In this document: positions 48,595 to 61,296 of the stretch, piece by piece
Layout of the letters: each line of letters opens with the position of its first letter
Numbering within the stretch: the first letter of the stretch is position 1
Assembly: GCF_021278025.1 (NCBI RefSeq)
Contig: NZ_JAIBHJ010000004.1
Location: forward strand, 224,312 to 288,311
Direction: 5' to 3'
Origin: Motilimonas sp. E26
GTDB taxonomy: Bacteria > Pseudomonadota > Gammaproteobacteria > Enterobacterales > CBDFNC01
Length of the DNA stretch: 64,000 bases
The notes under the pieces: model-generated
The model's database searches: none
Seen by the model: only the letters and a program-made list of their open reading frames with translations
What the model was told of the DNA's origin: nothing
Translations under genes and position numbers: made by a program

Positions 48595-48617
48595 AGCGGC
48601 TTATTGCCGCTTTTTTA
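48595..48617 (+). terminator. Terminator between lrp and ftsK
   Basis: An AGCGGC/GCCGCT stem (48595-48600 with 48606-48611) with a 5-base loop and a T-run. Confidence 0.75.
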
Positions 48618-48638
48618 TTTTCTCTTCAGGCGTTTAAA

Positions 48639-51212
48639 ATGAACAAGGAATTAAGCTTGACCCAAGCAAAACCCATGTCTTCTTTATCTGGTGTTGCCCG
48701 CATTCTAGAAGTCAGTCTAATTATCTGTCATGCCTTTGCTATTTTCATGATGCTGTCATTAATCACTTTCCACCCTTCTGATCCCAGTTGGACGCAAACA
48801 GCATGGGAAGGCTCTATCCATAACTCAGGTGGGGCAGCGGGGGCTTGGTTAGCGGATATTTTGTTGTTTGCCTTTGGTATTGCCGCTTACTTGATGCCAT
48901 TTGTTACAGTGGCCATAGCGTGGCTATTATTCTGGAAGCCTAAGGGGCTGCTTTCTTTAGATTATTTAGCGCTGGGTTTACGAATTATAGGGTTTATTTT
49001 TATTGTCCTTGGGGTGACGGCACTGGCCGCGCTTAATTTTGATGATATTTATTACTTCTCAAGTGGTGGTGTGATCGGAGACATTCTGTCTCAATCAATG
49101 GTGAGTTATTTTGGTTTATTGGGCTCAACACTGATTTTACTCAGTTTTATCGCGACAGGTTTTACCCTCTTTACGGGGATTTCACTATTAATGTTTATTG
49201 ATAAACTGGGTGAATACTGTATCAAGTTAGGGCGGCTGTTATTGAATGCGCCGACTGCATGGCGTGAGTTTAAAGCGCAACGCAGCGCCAATAAATCGAA
49301 ACAAGAAGCGGAAGATGTGCTGTTCGCGAAAGAGTTACCAAAGCAAAAAGATGATAAATCTGAGCGTAATGATCCTCCTTTACCTAGCCTAGATAAGATT
49401 TTGCCTGAGTTTGAGTCTTCATTGAATGAACAAGTTAAGCGGACTAAACCACAGGTTAAGCAAGAGCCTCCTGCTGTCACAGAGGTTGCCTCAACAACAG
49501 CACCAGAGCCAATCAATAGCGAACTCGATGATTTGAGTATGCCGTGGATGCCAGACTTAGATGACGACGAGGATGATTTCGGCCCCTCTTTTTCGCATTC
49601 TCCTACTGACGCTACCGATTCGCCTAAAGTGGCGCAGATGGTCAGTAAACACAGCAGCCAGCAGCCAACCTTGGCAGATGCAGTCGCTGACTTGCAGAAA
49701 AAACAGGCGATGCCACCGTTAGCCCCTTTGCCATCGGTTGACCTGCTCGACAGACCCAATAAGTCAGAAAATCCGATTAGCCAAGAAGAATTGGATCAAG
49801 TTTCCCGTTTGGTTGAAGCCAAGTTATTAGATTTTAACGTGCAAGCTAAGGTGATGGAAGTCTTCCCCGGTCCTGTGATTACACGTTTTGAATTAGACCT
49901 AGCACCGGGCATTAAAGTCAGTAAAATTAGCGGACTGGCAAAAGATTTAGCACGTGCGCTATCGGCTATCAGTGTGCGCGTGGTTGAGGTGATCCCGGGT
50001 AAAACCTATATTGGCTTAGAGCTGCCAAACAAATACCGTGAAACGGTTTATTTGCGCGAAGTGCTCGATTGCCCATTGTTCACTGAAAGTAATTCTCCAT
50101 TAACCATGGTGCTGGGCAGTGATATTGCTGGTAAACCCGTGGTGGTTGACCTAGCGAAAATGCCGCACTTGCTGGTGGCGGGTACCACCGGCTCAGGCAA
50201 ATCAGTTGGTGTTAACTGTATGATAGTCAGCTTATTGTACAAGTCATCACCGGAAGATGTGCGGATGATTATGATCGATCCTAAGATGCTTGAATTGTCA
50301 GTTTATGAAGGCATTCCGCATCTGCTGTCAGAAGTGGTAACTGATATGAAAGACGCTGCCAATGCACTGCGTTGGTGTGTGGGTGAGATGGAGCGCCGCT
50401 ATAAGTTGATGTCAGCGGTCGGTGTGCGTAACTTAAAAGGCTATAACGCTAAGGTGAAGGCTGCTATTGATTCGGGTAACCCTATGGTTGATCCCCTTTG
50501 GAAGCCGGGTGACAGCGTGGATGAGTTAGCTCCTGAGCTAACTAAACTGCCGAGTATTGTTGTAGTGGTTGATGAATTTGCTGACATGATGATGATTGTC
50601 GGTAAGAAAGTAGAAGAGCTAATCGCGCGTATTGCGCAAAAAGCGCGTGCCGCGGGGATCCATTTAATTCTCGCTACCCAGCGTCCATCGGTAGATGTCA
50701 TTACTGGCTTAATCAAGGCTAATATCCCAACCAGAATGGCGTTTCAAGTGTCCAGTAAAATTGATTCGCGCACTATTTTAGATCAACAAGGTGCGGAATC
50801 ATTATTGGGAATGGGCGATATGATATATTTGCCTCCGGGCACCTCAATTCCAACGCGCGTTCATGGCGCATTTGTTGATGATCATGAAGTACATAAAGTG
50901 GTTGCAGATTGGAAGTTACGTGGTGAACCAAATTATATTGATGATATTTTATCGGGTGATACCACTGCCGAAAATATGTTGCCGGGTGAAATGTCTGAGT
51001 CTGACGAAGAAGTTGATGCTTTCTATGATGAAGCCGTTGCCTTTGTAACAGAAACACGCCGTGGCTCTGTATCAGGCGTACAACGTAAATTTAAAATAGG
51101 TTACAACCGCGCGGCACGTATTGTTGAGCAAATGGAGCAACAAGGCATTGTGAGTGCGCCGGGCCATAATGGCAATCGTGAAGTATTAGCTCCCCCTCCG
51201 CCAAGGAATTAA
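48639..51212 (+). CDS. ftsK: DNA translocase FtsK
   Basis: An 857-residue division protein. The N-terminal four-helix membrane domain (about residues 22-190) anchors it at the septum. An acidic, Pro/Gln-containing linker of about 190 residues follows. The RecA-like motor has Walker [11 protein letters not shown] near 514 and Walker [13 protein letters not shown]. The C-terminal winged-helix gamma domain ([20 protein letters not shown]) reads KOPS sites and activates XerCD recombination. The linker is much shorter than in E. coli FtsK (1329 residues). lolA starts one base after the stop. Confidence 0.97.
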   Translation: MNKELSLTQAKPMSSLSGVARILEVSLIICHAFAIFMMLSLITFHPSDPSWTQTAWEGSIHNSGGAAGAWLADILLFAFGIAAYLMPFVTVAIAWLLFWKPKGLLSLDYLALGLRIIGFIFIVLGVTALAALNFDDIYYFSSGGVIGDILSQSMVSYFGLLGSTLILLSFIATGFTLFTGISLLMFIDKLGEYCIKLGRLLLNAPTAWREFKAQRSANKSKQEAEDVLFAKELPKQKDDKSERNDPPLPSLDKILPEFESSLNEQVKRTKPQVKQEPPAVTEVASTTAPEPINSELDDLSMPWMPDLDDDEDDFGPSFSHSPTDATDSPKVAQMVSKHSSQQPTLADAVADLQKKQAMPPLAPLPSVDLLDRPNKSENPISQEELDQVSRLVEAKLLDFNVQAKVMEVFPGPVITRFELDLAPGIKVSKISGLAKDLARALSAISVRVVEVIPGKTYIGLELPNKYRETVYLREVLDCPLFTESNSPLTMVLGSDIAGKPVVVDLAKMPHLLVAGTTGSGKSVGVNCMIVSLLYKSSPEDVRMIMIDPKMLELSVYEGIPHLLSEVVTDMKDAANALRWCVGEMERRYKLMSAVGVRNLKGYNAKVKAAIDSGNPMVDPLWKPGDSVDELAPELTKLPSIVVVVDEFADMMMIVGKKVEELIARIAQKARAAGIHLILATQRPSVDVITGLIKANIPTRMAFQVSSKIDSRTILDQQGAESLLGMGDMIYLPPGTSIPTRVHGAFVDDHEVHKVVADWKLRGEPNYIDDILSGDTTAENMLPGEMSESDEEVDAFYDEAVAFVTETRRGSVSGVQRKFKIGYNRAARIVEQMEQQGIVSAPGHNGNREVLAPPPPRN

Positions 51213-51213
51213 G

Positions 51214-51834
51214 ATGAACAAATTATCGTTATTATTAACATCAGGCTTCACCTCATTGATGTTGTTTTCAAGCTCAGTGTGGGCCGATGCCGCGCAAGAT
51301 CTACAGCAGAAGCTACATAAAGTATCGCAGTTCTCAGCTAACTTTTCGCAGCAAGTATTAGATTTAGATGGAAAAGTGATCCAAGAAGCATCAGGAGAGC
51401 TTAACGTTGCCCATCCGGATAAATTTCGTTGGCAAGTATTGATGCCTGATGAAGAGTTAGTGTTGTCAAATGGTAATACGGTGTGGGTTTACAGCCCATT
51501 TGTTGAGCAAGTCACTTTGCTCGATCAAGCCGACGCCGTTGCGGGGACGCCTTTTCTATTATTGGCATCGACCGATAAAGCAGTCTGGCAGCAATATGAG
51601 GTTGTGGCTCAACAGCAAGAATTTGTTATTAAGCCAAAGGATGAGCAAGCCAGTATTGCTGAATTTACCATGAAGTTTAATCAAAAAGATCAACTGATCG
51701 GTTTTAGCATTAAAGAGCGCCAAGGCCAAACCAGTCAGTTTGTGCTAACCGAATTTAACTCGAAAAATACATTTAAAGACAGCGACTTCGAATTTGTCAT
51801 CCCGGAAGGGGTTGAGGTTGACGACCAGCGTTAA
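51214..51834 (+). CDS. lolA: Outer-membrane lipoprotein carrier protein LolA
   Basis: A 206-residue periplasmic chaperone that carries lipoproteins from LolCDE to LolB. The signal peptide ends near SSVWA (about residue 24). The core segments [24 protein letters not shown] and YSPFVEQVT are typical. AAGGAA at the end of ftsK acts as its ribosome site. The stop TAA shares a base with the rarA ATG. Confidence 0.96.
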   Translation: MNKLSLLLTSGFTSLMLFSSSVWADAAQDLQQKLHKVSQFSANFSQQVLDLDGKVIQEASGELNVAHPDKFRWQVLMPDEELVLSNGNTVWVYSPFVEQVTLLDQADAVAGTPFLLLASTDKAVWQQYEVVAQQQEFVIKPKDEQASIAEFTMKFNQKDQLIGFSIKERQGQTSQFVLTEFNSKNTFKDSDFEFVIPEGVEVDDQR

Positions 51835-53162
51835 TGGATAACTTAAGTCTTAATTTTGCGCCTGACTTTAGGCCGTTGGCGGCGCGGATGCGGCCAACGA
51901 GCCTTGAGCATTATGTTGGCCAGCAACATATCATCGGCCCCGAGCAACCCTTAAGAAAAGCCCTTGAAGCGGGCTTTTGTCATTCTATGATCTTGTGGGG
52001 ACCGCCGGGTACAGGGAAAACGACCTTGGCCGAGTTAGCTGCTCAATATTGTGACGCTAAGGTTGAGCGTTTGTCGGCGGTTACGTCAGGGGTAAAAGAT
52101 ATTCGCGCTGCTATTGAGCGCGCGCAGCAAAATGGTCAACAGGGCCAACGTACCTTGTTATTTGTCGATGAGGTGCATCGCTTTAATAAAAGTCAGCAAG
52201 ATGGCTTTTTACCTTACATTGAAGATGGCACCATTACTTTTATTGGTGCCACCACAGAAAATCCCTCGTTTGAACTCAATAACGCACTGCTCTCGCGAGC
52301 CCGTGTTTATGTGTTAAAAAAGCTCGAAACAACTGACTTATTAGCCATGATAGAGCGTGCTGTTAAGCAAGGTTTTACCGATGTGTCGGTCACGCTAGCT
52401 GATGGTTTGGCGGAAAAGACGGTTCAATTAGCGGGGGGCGATGGCCGTAAAGTCCTTAATTTTATTGAATTGATGGTTGATATGGCCGACTTAGTCAATG
52501 GCGAGAAACGATTGACTGAGGATTTACTCAAAGCGGTGGCGGGTAGGCCATTGGCCAGCATTGATAAGCAAGGCGATATCTATTTTGATTTAATCTCTGC
52601 CTTGCACAAGTCCATTCGCGGCTCTGCGCCTGATGCTGCACTTTATTGGTATGCACGGATGTTAACAGCAGGGTGCGATCCTTTATATATTGCGCGGCGC
52701 TGTTTAGCTATTGCATCAGAAGATGTGGGAAATGCCGATCCACGTGCCATGCAAGTCGCGGTGTCAGCCTGGGATTGTTTTAGTCGCGTTGGCCCTGCTG
52801 AAGGTGAGCGCGCGATTGCACAGGCCATTGTTTATCTGGCTTGTGCACCAAAAAGTAATGCTGTTTATAACGCGTTTAAAGCGGCCCTTCGTGATGCCAA
52901 AGAACACGGCGATGCGCCTGTACCAGTACATTTACGTAATGCGCCAACCCAGCTACTCGCTGAGTTAGGGCATGGCGCAGAGTATCGCTATGCTCATAAT
53001 GAACCTAATGCTTATGCCGCAGGTGAAAACTACTTCCCGGACTCACTCGCTCATCAACAATATTACTTTCCAACCGAGCGCGGCTTGGAAAAACAAATTT
53101 CAGATAAGCTTAATTGGCTGCGCGAGCAAGACCAATTAAGTGAGAACAAACGCTATGACTAA
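51834..53162 (+). CDS. rarA: Replication-associated recombination protein RarA
   Basis: A 442-residue AAA+ ATPase, relative of clamp loaders and Mgs1/WRNIP1, that acts at stalled replication forks. Walker [10 protein letters not shown], Walker [17 protein letters not shown] and sensor 1 [12 protein letters not shown] are present, as is the C-terminal tetramerisation domain ([19 protein letters not shown]). It overlaps lolA by one base and crcB by 8 bases. Confidence 0.96.
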   Translation: MDNLSLNFAPDFRPLAARMRPTSLEHYVGQQHIIGPEQPLRKALEAGFCHSMILWGPPGTGKTTLAELAAQYCDAKVERLSAVTSGVKDIRAAIERAQQNGQQGQRTLLFVDEVHRFNKSQQDGFLPYIEDGTITFIGATTENPSFELNNALLSRARVYVLKKLETTDLLAMIERAVKQGFTDVSVTLADGLAEKTVQLAGGDGRKVLNFIELMVDMADLVNGEKRLTEDLLKAVAGRPLASIDKQGDIYFDLISALHKSIRGSAPDAALYWYARMLTAGCDPLYIARRCLAIASEDVGNADPRAMQVAVSAWDCFSRVGPAEGERAIAQAIVYLACAPKSNAVYNAFKAALRDAKEHGDAPVPVHLRNAPTQLLAELGHGAEYRYAHNEPNAYAAGENYFPDSLAHQQYYFPTERGLEKQISDKLNWLREQDQLSENKRYD

Positions 53163-53538
53163 TTACACAGCACTGGCATTTGTTGCGTGTGGTGGCGCGA
53201 CAGGGGCGTGTTTGCGCTTTCTTATCAGTAATTGGGCCCTTGCTACTTTTGGAAAGGGCTTCCCTTTTGGTACACTGATAGTCAATGTGATTGGCTCATT
53301 GTTAATGGGGATTATCTTTGCTTTATTAGAGCAAAATATTCTCAATACCAATCCTTGGAAACAGTTAATTGGCGTTGGCCTACTCGGTGCGTTAACCACG
53401 TTTTCCACGTTTTCCATGGACAGTTTATTGCTCATCCAACAAGGTGAGCTAATCAAAGCCGTATTAAATGTCGTTATCAATGTGGTGATTTGTATTATCG
53501 CTGCATGGATCGGCACCCAATTAATAATAAAAAGTTAA
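53155..53538 (+). CDS. crcB: Fluoride exporter CrcB/Fluc
   Basis: A 127-residue, four-helix inner-membrane fluoride channel. Conserved [22 protein letters not shown] (Asn in helix 2) and TTFSTFSMD (Phe-box) are present. The start is the ATG at 53155, which overlaps the end of rarA; a longer in-frame start at 53140 lies deeper in rarA. serS follows after 9 bases. The gene is absent from this position in E. coli. No fluoride riboswitch is possible in the 5' overlap. Confidence 0.94.
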   Translation: MTNYTALAFVACGGATGACLRFLISNWALATFGKGFPFGTLIVNVIGSLLMGIIFALLEQNILNTNPWKQLIGVGLLGALTTFSTFSMDSLLLIQQGELIKAVLNVVINVVICIIAAWIGTQLIIKS

Positions 53539-54834
<1,296 letters not shown>

Positions 54835-54865
54835 ATTGTTTGGCTAACAAACATAAATAAGCAAT

Positions 54866-54895
54866 AAAAATGCCGCTCAATTGAGCGGCATTTTT
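54866..54895. terminator. Perfect-palindrome bidirectional terminator
   Basis: Thirty bases form a perfect palindrome: a 13-bp stem with an AATT centre, A5 at one end and T5 at the other. It serves serS (+) and the mechanosensitive channel gene (-). Confidence 0.92.
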
Positions 54896-54912
54896 ATATT
54901 AACTTTGCAAGC

Positions 54913-56550
54913 TTACGCTTCATTATGCTGATAGATATGAACGTCTCGTTGCGGGAAGGGGATACTTATTTTTTCTTCATCGAAACGCAGCTTAACGGAG
55001 CGAGTAACGTCCCAGTAAACATTCCAGTAGTCTTCATTTTTAACCCAAGGACGAACTGCAAAATCGACGGAAGATTCACCTAATGCGTGCACTTTAACCA
55101 TATATGGGTGAGCATCATCTTTTAGTACAGCAGGATGGGCTTCTAAGATCTCGGTTAACACCGCTTCTGCTTTACGAATATCATCGCCGTAGCCAATACC
55201 AAAGAGCATATCCACGCGACGAAAGTGTTCAGCCGAAATATTATTGATGGTATCTCCCCAAATCTTATTATTCGGTATGATAAGACGCTGGTGATCGATA
55301 GTTTTTATGGTCGTTGATACTAAGCTCATATGACTAACGTTGCCGCGTACACCGCCCGCCACTTCAACGTAGTCGCCCACGTCAAATGGGCGGTAAATTA
55401 AGATCATCATACCGGAAGCAAAGTTAGACAGCGTGTCTTGCAAGGCAAGGCCAATTACAATACCTGCAACGCCAAAGCCAGCTAAAAGTGGGCCTAACTC
55501 AACACCAAGCTGAGAAATACCAACCATGATGCCGAACACATAAACAATTTTAGCGGATAAGTTTATGAAAAATTCTTGCATGAGTACGCTAAATTTCATG
55601 GTTGAATGTGACACGCTGCGTTTGACTGCTTTCTTTACTAAACGGGCAATGCTTCTGGTCACAACCAGAATAAGCCCAAAGAGCAACAGTCGCATGACTA
55701 GGGTAGGGGTATGCTCTAATGCCCAAGACTTCAAACTACCAAGCCATTGCTGAGCCAGTCCTGAAACTACATTTAGGTCCAGTACATCAACCGTTATTGC
55801 GCCAGTAATACTGAATATGAGCTGCTTGTATTCAGAAGTATCTAGCTGGTATCGGTCCATGATATTGACAGTATTTTCAAGGTTATTGACTAACCAATAG
55901 TTGTTGTCGGTAAGGGTTTGTAATGATTGCTGGATGGGGGCTTTATCACTTTCGACGGCAGAGTCTAATCGTGCTTTCAAATCAGCTTGTCGTTTAGTAA
56001 AAAAACGGAGCATGTTACTTAATAATTTTGCTCGTCCGTCTAATTCTATTTTAAATGTGTGTAGCTCTTTCGCCACATCTAGGTCAAGCTGAATGGCCCA
56101 AGCGAAAGTATCCGATAGTGCTAGATAATGTCCATCGATCACATTAAACAGCTCTTGTGATACATGGGTCAGTTCAGCCTTGTCTTCCCCTTGACTTTGT
56201 TCCCCTAGCTTTAGTGAGTCGGTGAGCTCAGCTTTTGTTAACTCAAGCGCTTGGTTTAAAAAAGCCAATTGCGCAAAAATATAGGGTGCAACTTCATCTT
56301 GATGGCTTTTGCCATATTGATTGATGATGCTTGCAAGATCCTTTCTTAGTTTCTGATTCTGACGTTGTACTACATCTTCAAAGTATAAGCGTTCTTCTTG
56401 ATGCGACTGAGCCAGCTTAGATTGTTCAGATTTAAGCGCTTCTTGTGCTTGCGCGATATGCTCGAGTTGTTCGCTCAAACTCGATGCAAAGCCAATATTT
56501 GAGAAGCCAAGTAGTAGTAACAAGAAAGCAATGGATAAATAAGGTCTCAT
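54913..56550 (-). CDS. MscS-family mechanosensitive channel with periplasmic coiled-coil domain
   Basis: A protein of about 545 residues. The signal peptide (MRPYLSIAFLLLLLGFSNIG) is followed by a helical, Glu/Gln-rich periplasmic region of about 250 residues and the MscS core: membrane helices from about 275, the pore helix GVAGIVIGLALQDTLSNFAS, then the beta domain (RPFDVGDYVEVAGGVRG) and the C-terminal cage. The ATG at 56550 has GGAG 6 bases before it; the upstream in-frame ATG at 56562 is less likely. It protects against osmotic downshock or conducts small solutes. tusE lies upstream on the same strand. Confidence 0.9.
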   Translation of the reverse strand: MRPYLSIAFLLLLLGFSNIGFASSLSEQLEHIAQAQEALKSEQSKLAQSHQEERLYFEDVVQRQNQKLRKDLASIINQYGKSHQDEVAPYIFAQLAFLNQALELTKAELTDSLKLGEQSQGEDKAELTHVSQELFNVIDGHYLALSDTFAWAIQLDLDVAKELHTFKIELDGRAKLLSNMLRFFTKRQADLKARLDSAVESDKAPIQQSLQTLTDNNYWLVNNLENTVNIMDRYQLDTSEYKQLIFSITGAITVDVLDLNVVSGLAQQWLGSLKSWALEHTPTLVMRLLLFGLILVVTRSIARLVKKAVKRSVSHSTMKFSVLMQEFFINLSAKIVYVFGIMVGISQLGVELGPLLAGFGVAGIVIGLALQDTLSNFASGMMILIYRPFDVGDYVEVAGGVRGNVSHMSLVSTTIKTIDHQRLIIPNNKIWGDTINNISAEHFRRVDMLFGIGYGDDIRKAEAVLTEILEAHPAVLKDDAHPYMVKVHALGESSVDFAVRPWVKNEDYWNVYWDVTRSVKLRFDEEKISIPFPQRDVHIYQHNEA

Positions 56551-56580
56551 TGGTGACTCCAAAGTGAACTTAACGAGGGG

Positions 56581-56910
56581 CTATAGACATTTAGCTGGTT
56601 TGGGTAAGCCTGCAATTTTAGTCGCTTGCTTGGCTGGACCTTGTGGAAACAGCTTGAATAAATAGCGACTGTTGCCTTTTTCAGGGCCAAATTTGTTTGC
56701 CATGGCTTTGACCAATGCTCGAACAGCGGGTGAGGTATTAAATTCAAGGTAAAACTCACGGACAAACAATACCACTTCCCAATGCGCTTCGGTCATCTTG
56801 ATACTTTCTTGTTCGGCAATTTGTTCGGCTAATGGTTTTGACCACAAGTTAAGATCAAGTAAGTAGCCTTGTTTGTCAGTTGCTATGGTTTCGCCATTAA
56901 TGATGTACAT
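56581..56910 (-). CDS. tusE: Sulphur-relay protein TusE (DsrC family)
   Basis: A 109-residue DsrC-fold protein. The penultimate Cys108 in KPAKCL is the persulphide carrier; the second DsrC Cys is absent (the corresponding region reads [11 protein letters not shown]), as expected for TusE rather than true DsrC. It passes sulphur from TusBCD to MnmA, encoded at 36421. AGAG lies before the ATG. In E. coli tusE is next to yccA; here yccS lies between them. Confidence 0.92.
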   Translation of the reverse strand: MYIINGETIATDKQGYLLDLNLWSKPLAEQIAEQESIKMTEAHWEVVLFVREFYLEFNTSPAVRALVKAMANKFGPEKGNSRYLFKLFPQGPAKQATKIAGLPKPAKCL

Positions 56911-56944
56911 AATTTTCTCTTTACTTGCAATAAACCGTTCTGAC

Positions 56945-59089
56945 TTATTTTACCTGAGTGATATTGCAAGCAAGTGCTTGAATATCCGTTGCCGTGTTAG
57001 CAATTAATTGCAGCTGCTGCACGATCGACAGTTGTTCAGGAGTCAGTTCGGTGATTTTTAATGGCGGTAATTGTGCCTCTATTTCAGTGTGACCACAATC
57101 GGGTGTTTCAATACTTTGAATGGCTTTATTCAGTGCTTGCCTAGTTAAGGTCAAAATTGGCGCGAGATCGGGCCGCGTTTCTAGTTCACTAAAAGGCGCA
57201 CGGTGTGCTGCTAACGCTGAGATATAAGCTAATAAAGCATTATTGCGATTAGTAAGGGCATAGCTTTCTTTAACCAGTTTGCGTTTTGAGCCTGGGTCTA
57301 TCAGCATATTTTGCCAAGCGCTGGCCAAATTAATGTCGGCAATATGCGCATCGCGGCGCGCGATACGATAGGGCAGGGACTCATGTTTACCATTATGATA
57401 TTGCTCAACTACGTGTTCAAAGTAATTCAAATTAGCGTGTAATGACAATGACAGCAGGCTTGGAATGCGCTTGTACTGCCATTGCGGCAAAATAAAACTC
57501 ACGGTTAATACGGCAAGCACACTGCCTAATACGGTTTCCTGAATTCGCGGCCAAACCACCTCTAAACCAGTACCTGATAATAAGTTAAACACCATCATTA
57601 CAAATATAGTGATGAAAATAACCGCAATGCTGTAATTCGTTTTCAAATAGGTAAAGAAGAAAAAAGCCGATAGGGCTAAAACAAAAAATTGGCCATACAC
57701 GCTGGGTAATAGATAAAGCAGTGGAAAACCAATCGCGACCCCGATAAAGGTGCCAATAACACGTTGGATCAGGCGTTTACGCGTTTCGCTAAAACTGGGC
57801 TGACAAACAAACAAACAAGTGAGTAACACCCAATAGCCTTTCTCTAGATCTAAATATTGTAAGAGCAAATAGCCAGTAACAAAACACAGGCTCATGCGAA
57901 TCGCGTGTCTAAATATGGCTGAACGACTTTTAATGTGGTGCGTAATACGATCCCATGTTGCTATTTTGGGCTCTGTGGATAATTTAGCGTCGTCCAATAG
58001 GCGGCTGCCTGTATGGCTGATTTCACTGGCTTCTAATAAAAGCTGATGAATACCCGTTAAGTTTTTGAGTACAAAAGATAAAGGGGTAAACAACGAAGTA
58101 TCAAAATGGTGTTTATTATTGAGGTGTTCAAGTTGATCCTGCAGGGCTTTTACCGTCCAGCTTAATGATGCTGGTACGGTATAACTCTTACGCATTAAAA
58201 TACATTTCCCAAGCTGGTGACTGGCTTCAGATAATTGCGAAATTAACTGGTGGAACCCTTGCGTCATTTGGGTTTCGGAAAAAGCACTCTCTAACTGACT
58301 GTACTGATAATGCGTGGCCGTGACCCGCTCATGTATTTGCTGTGCGATCAGGTAATACTGCAATAACAAATCAAGACGCTCTTTTTTGCCTGAGTCGTGC
58401 AAACGGTTATTGAGTGTATCTTTGCAAATATTGAGACTGTTCACCACACTGATATTTTGCACAACGAGGTTTTGCCTTACCGCCAGCCAATCGGTTTGAT
58501 TACTACCAAAAAAGCGTGATTTCTCCAGCTGATAACGGCTTAGGTTGAAGTACAGCTGGGCTAATTGTTCATGTAATGAGCGGTAAGGCGAGGCAAATGC
58601 CCACATAAGTGAAAATAACCCATACCATAAGGCACCGGCAGTGAGCATTAAGGGTTGAATATAGAAAGGGTGGTTACTTTGGTAACCTATCATGGTGTAA
58701 ATAGCAATAATTAGGGCGCCAAAGGCAATCTGACCGTATCTCTGGCCAAAAATGCCAAGCATGATAAAAATAAAAGTAGAGCCGGCTAAGCCAATAACAA
58801 AGAGTGTTGGCGTGGCATAAAGCAACTCAACTGAAAATGACGCAATCAAGAAGCAGACTAAAGTGATCCCTAAGCTTTTTAAATGGTTAACGCTGGCATC
58901 GTCAGTTTCAGCGATACCGCAGGCCACCACGCCCAGTGCGAGAGTGAGTGATAATTCCGTTTGTTGCCACAATAATGCAGGCAACAGTGTAAAGCTGATG
59001 GCACATAACACTCGCGCGCCTGCATGAAAGTAGGTGTGCGTAATGAGTGTCCGAAGCTGGTCTTGGAGCAGGTTGATTAAGGGTTGCAT
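56945..59089 (-). CDS. yccS: YccS-type FUSC-family inner-membrane protein
   Basis: A 714-residue protein with two blocks of about five to six membrane helices (about residues 20-165 and 390-525), each followed by a soluble domain, the plan of the YccS/YhfK/AaeB aromatic-acid-efflux-like family. [24 protein letters not shown] sequence after the second block's first helix is the FUSC signature. The transport substrate is unknown. It lies 34 bases upstream of tusE on the same strand, so the two are probably cotranscribed. Confidence 0.9.
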   Translation of the reverse strand: MQPLINLLQDQLRTLITHTYFHAGARVLCAISFTLLPALLWQQTELSLTLALGVVACGIAETDDASVNHLKSLGITLVCFLIASFSVELLYATPTLFVIGLAGSTFIFIMLGIFGQRYGQIAFGALIIAIYTMIGYQSNHPFYIQPLMLTAGALWYGLFSLMWAFASPYRSLHEQLAQLYFNLSRYQLEKSRFFGSNQTDWLAVRQNLVVQNISVVNSLNICKDTLNNRLHDSGKKERLDLLLQYYLIAQQIHERVTATHYQYSQLESAFSETQMTQGFHQLISQLSEASHQLGKCILMRKSYTVPASLSWTVKALQDQLEHLNNKHHFDTSLFTPLSFVLKNLTGIHQLLLEASEISHTGSRLLDDAKLSTEPKIATWDRITHHIKSRSAIFRHAIRMSLCFVTGYLLLQYLDLEKGYWVLLTCLFVCQPSFSETRKRLIQRVIGTFIGVAIGFPLLYLLPSVYGQFFVLALSAFFFFTYLKTNYSIAVIFITIFVMMVFNLLSGTGLEVVWPRIQETVLGSVLAVLTVSFILPQWQYKRIPSLLSLSLHANLNYFEHVVEQYHNGKHESLPYRIARRDAHIADINLASAWQNMLIDPGSKRKLVKESYALTNRNNALLAYISALAAHRAPFSELETRPDLAPILTLTRQALNKAIQSIETPDCGHTEIEAQLPPLKITELTPEQLSIVQQLQLIANTATDIQALACNITQVK

Positions 59090-59154
59090 AGGGGCGGAAA
59101 GTTATCCAAGTATCGATGAAATCAAACTGCTGTCAGTGTAAAACATCCATAAAC

Positions 59155-59182
59155 AAAAAGCCCCTGATGGCAGGGGCTTTTT
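59155..59182. terminator. Bidirectional terminator between yccA and yccS
   Basis: A 12-bp stem (59155-59166 with 59171-59182) with an ATGG loop and A5/T5 ends. It ends the yccA transcript on the minus strand. Confidence 0.88.
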
Positions 59183-59227
59183 AGGGCTTTTATGATTTAG
59201 ATTAAGCCAACGTTAATCTAAAAGAGA

Positions 59228-59884
59228 TTAATCATCCCCACCAATACCTAAGATGCTCAGTAAGCTAACAAAGATATTGTAGATAGAGACATATAAAGTA
59301 ACCGTCGCTGAAATGTAGTTTGTCTCACCACCGCGAATAATATTTTGCGTGGTTAGCATGATCACCGCCGAAGAGAACAAAATAAACATGCTGCTGATTG
59401 CCAGTGAAAGTGCAGGCATAGCTAGGAAAAAATTAGCGATCATGGCTACAATCAATACCACAAAACCTGTCACTATCATGCCGTTTAAGAATGATAGGTC
59501 ACGTTTAGTTGTTAGTGCGTAGGCCGAAGTTGCAAAAAAGGCTAACGCAGTACCGCCAAGGGCTGTCATTACTGTTTCACCCGCGCCAGCAGCTAAGAAC
59601 ATGCCAATCAATGGACCTAAGGTGTAACCCATAAAGCCGGTAAATAAGAAAACAAACACTAAACCAAGGCTTGAGTTGCGGTTCTTTTCAGTTAGGAACA
59701 TTAATCCGTAAGCACCGATTAACATACCCCACCATGGTAAAGCTGGAGCCATCATTGCTACAGAAACCGCAGTCACAATGGATGAAAAGGCTAAAGTAAG
59801 ACCGAGTAAGAAGTAGGTGTTACGTAACACTTTGTTGGTTTCGCTGACGCGTTCAACCGTTTGAGTTTGACTAAATTGGTTCAT
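59228..59884 (-). CDS. yccA: YccA, Bax-inhibitor-1 family FtsH modulator
   Basis: A 218-residue protein with seven predicted membrane helices. LRNTYFLLGLTLAFSSIVTA at the N-terminus and the C-terminal SLYVSIYNIFVSLLSILGIG, rich in Asp at the very end (GGDD), are hallmarks of the family. In E. coli YccA binds and inhibits the FtsH protease. AGGA precedes the ATG. The tRNA-Ser gene lies upstream as in E. coli (yccA beside serT). Confidence 0.94.
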   Translation of the reverse strand: MNQFSQTQTVERVSETNKVLRNTYFLLGLTLAFSSIVTAVSVAMMAPALPWWGMLIGAYGLMFLTEKNRNSSLGLVFVFLFTGFMGYTLGPLIGMFLAAGAGETVMTALGGTALAFFATSAYALTTKRDLSFLNGMIVTGFVVLIVAMIANFFLAMPALSLAISSMFILFSSAVIMLTTQNIIRGGETNYISATVTLYVSIYNIFVSLLSILGIGGDD

Positions 59885-60245
59885 TGCTGAATCCTCATGA
59901 AAAATGTTGTACGAATCTGCTTTGCATCGAACGTCGTGCTCTGTACCTGCGGTGCTAATGAGTCATTAGTCTTACCATCAAATAAGAGTACGATGCTACA
60001 TAATTATTAAATGGGGTTTAACCCCTACTATTTCAAGTACTGAGATTATCACACTTTAGATCAAATTAACTCGTTGAACTATCGATGATAAGATATCAGT
60101 TGCTTTAGTTTATCCTAGGTAAAGTAGTTTTGTCATAAAAAACTGAACTATCGATGTTAAATTAAGCGTTTTTAAAAAATGCATTAAAAAAATAAATTTT
60201 TATTTGCAATCACAGGTTTATATCCAGTATTATGCGCCCCGCTGC
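59885..60245. other. Intergenic region between yccA and tRNA-Ser
   Basis: About 360 A/T-rich bases with no open frame of note. It holds the tRNA-Ser promoter (60204-60233) and must hold the divergent yccA promoter, for which no confident match is seen. Confidence 0.6.
60204..60233 (+). promoter_or_regulatory. Sigma-70 promoter of tRNA-Ser
   Basis: TTGCAA (60204-60209) and TATTAT (60228-60233) are separated by 18 bases. The G/C-rich discriminator GCGCCCC that follows is typical of stringently controlled stable-RNA promoters. It lies 12 bases before the mature tRNA 5' end. Confidence 0.7.
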
Positions 60246-60336
<91 letters not shown>

Positions 60337-60570
60337 TTCCTTTCCTCTTCTATATCATTGCAATCACCACTTTCAACACCTTACGAAAAAACAATAAAAA
60401 CAGCTGCTTATTACAATTTTAAATTCATTTCTTTGCGTTGTGTTGCAAATTTGCAAATATGTACACGATATGCTGCTTTTGTGTTTTTTAATTTGATTAG
60501 TTTGGTTATCATCGAGCAAAGACCGCTTTAATTCCGAATCGGTCTATCAGTATTTTGCGGAGTAATTCTC

Positions 60571-61215
60571 TTGATTAACGTATTTCTTGTTGATGACCAT
60601 GAGTTGGTAAGAACAGGGATCCGACGTATTCTTGAAGACATTCGTGGCATCAAGGTTGTGGGCGAAGCTCAAAGTGGCGAAGCCGCAGTGCAGTGGTGCA
60701 GGGATAATAATCCTGATGTCATCCTAATGGATATGAACATGCCGGGTATTGGTGGTTTAGAAGCCACCCGTAAAATCTTAAGATACAATCCCGATATCAA
60801 AATCGTAGTATTAACTATTCATACCGAAAACCCTTTTCCGACCAAAGTGATGCAAGCGGGAGCTTCTGGCTACCTAACTAAAGGCGCCGCGCCAGATGAG
60901 GTACTTAATGCTATTCGCGTGGTAAATGCGGGTCAGCGTTATTTATCGCCAGAAATAGCACAACAAATGGCGCTAGCCCATTTTTCTCCGGATGATGAAA
61001 ACCCATTTAAAAACTTATCTGAACGTGAGCTTCAAATTATGTTGATGATTACGAAGGGACAGAAAGTGACAGAAATCTCGGAGCAATTGAGCCTAAGTCC
61101 GAAAACGGTCAATAGCTATCGTTATCGCTTATTCAATAAGTTAGATATCAGTGGTGATGTAGAGCTAACCCACTTAGCGATTCGCCATGGTATGTTAGAT
61201 GCGGATACCCTATAA
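60571..61215 (+). CDS. uvrY: Response regulator UvrY (BarA/UvrY, GacA family)
   Basis: A 214-residue regulator with a receiver domain (DDHELVR, phospho-acceptor Asp54 in LMDMNMPG) and a LuxR-type helix-turn-helix (LSERELQIMLMITKGQKVTE). It activates the csrB/csrC-type small RNAs that sequester CsrA. The start is a TTG with CGGAG 8 bases upstream; MINVFLVDDHELVRTGIRRI matches E. coli from the first residue. uvrC follows beyond a terminator hairpin. Confidence 0.95.
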   Translation: MINVFLVDDHELVRTGIRRILEDIRGIKVVGEAQSGEAAVQWCRDNNPDVILMDMNMPGIGGLEATRKILRYNPDIKIVVLTIHTENPFPTKVMQAGASGYLTKGAAPDEVLNAIRVVNAGQRYLSPEIAQQMALAHFSPDDENPFKNLSERELQIMLMITKGQKVTEISEQLSLSPKTVNSYRYRLFNKLDISGDVELTHLAIRHGMLDADTL

Positions 61216-61249
61216 ATACAATTTTAAGCGTAATGTTTGATTGTGAACT

Positions 61250-61273
61250 AGGTGCCTGAGGGCACCTTTTTTG
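61250..61273 (+). terminator. Terminator between uvrY and uvrC
   Basis: An AGGTGCC/GGCACCT stem (61250-61256 with 61261-61267) with a TGAG loop and six T residues. It lies 24 bases before the uvrC start, so uvrC expression from the uvrY promoter should be limited. Confidence 0.8.
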
Positions 61274-61296
61274 TTTTAAGCCTTATATGTGAAGTT

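Noticed and set aside
49106..49759. A 217-codon minus-strand frame inside ftsK
   Set aside because: Its Ser/Gly/Lys-rich translation is the antisense shadow of the low-complexity FtsK linker.
53120..53155. A fluoride riboswitch upstream of crcB
   Set aside because: The gene start overlaps rarA and serves within an operon; no riboswitch-like structure or free leader exists.
61252..61296. A 15-codon N-terminal extension of uvrC
   Set aside because: It begins inside the uvrY-uvrC terminator hairpin and is not part of the conserved UvrC N-terminus; ATG 61297 fits the family.
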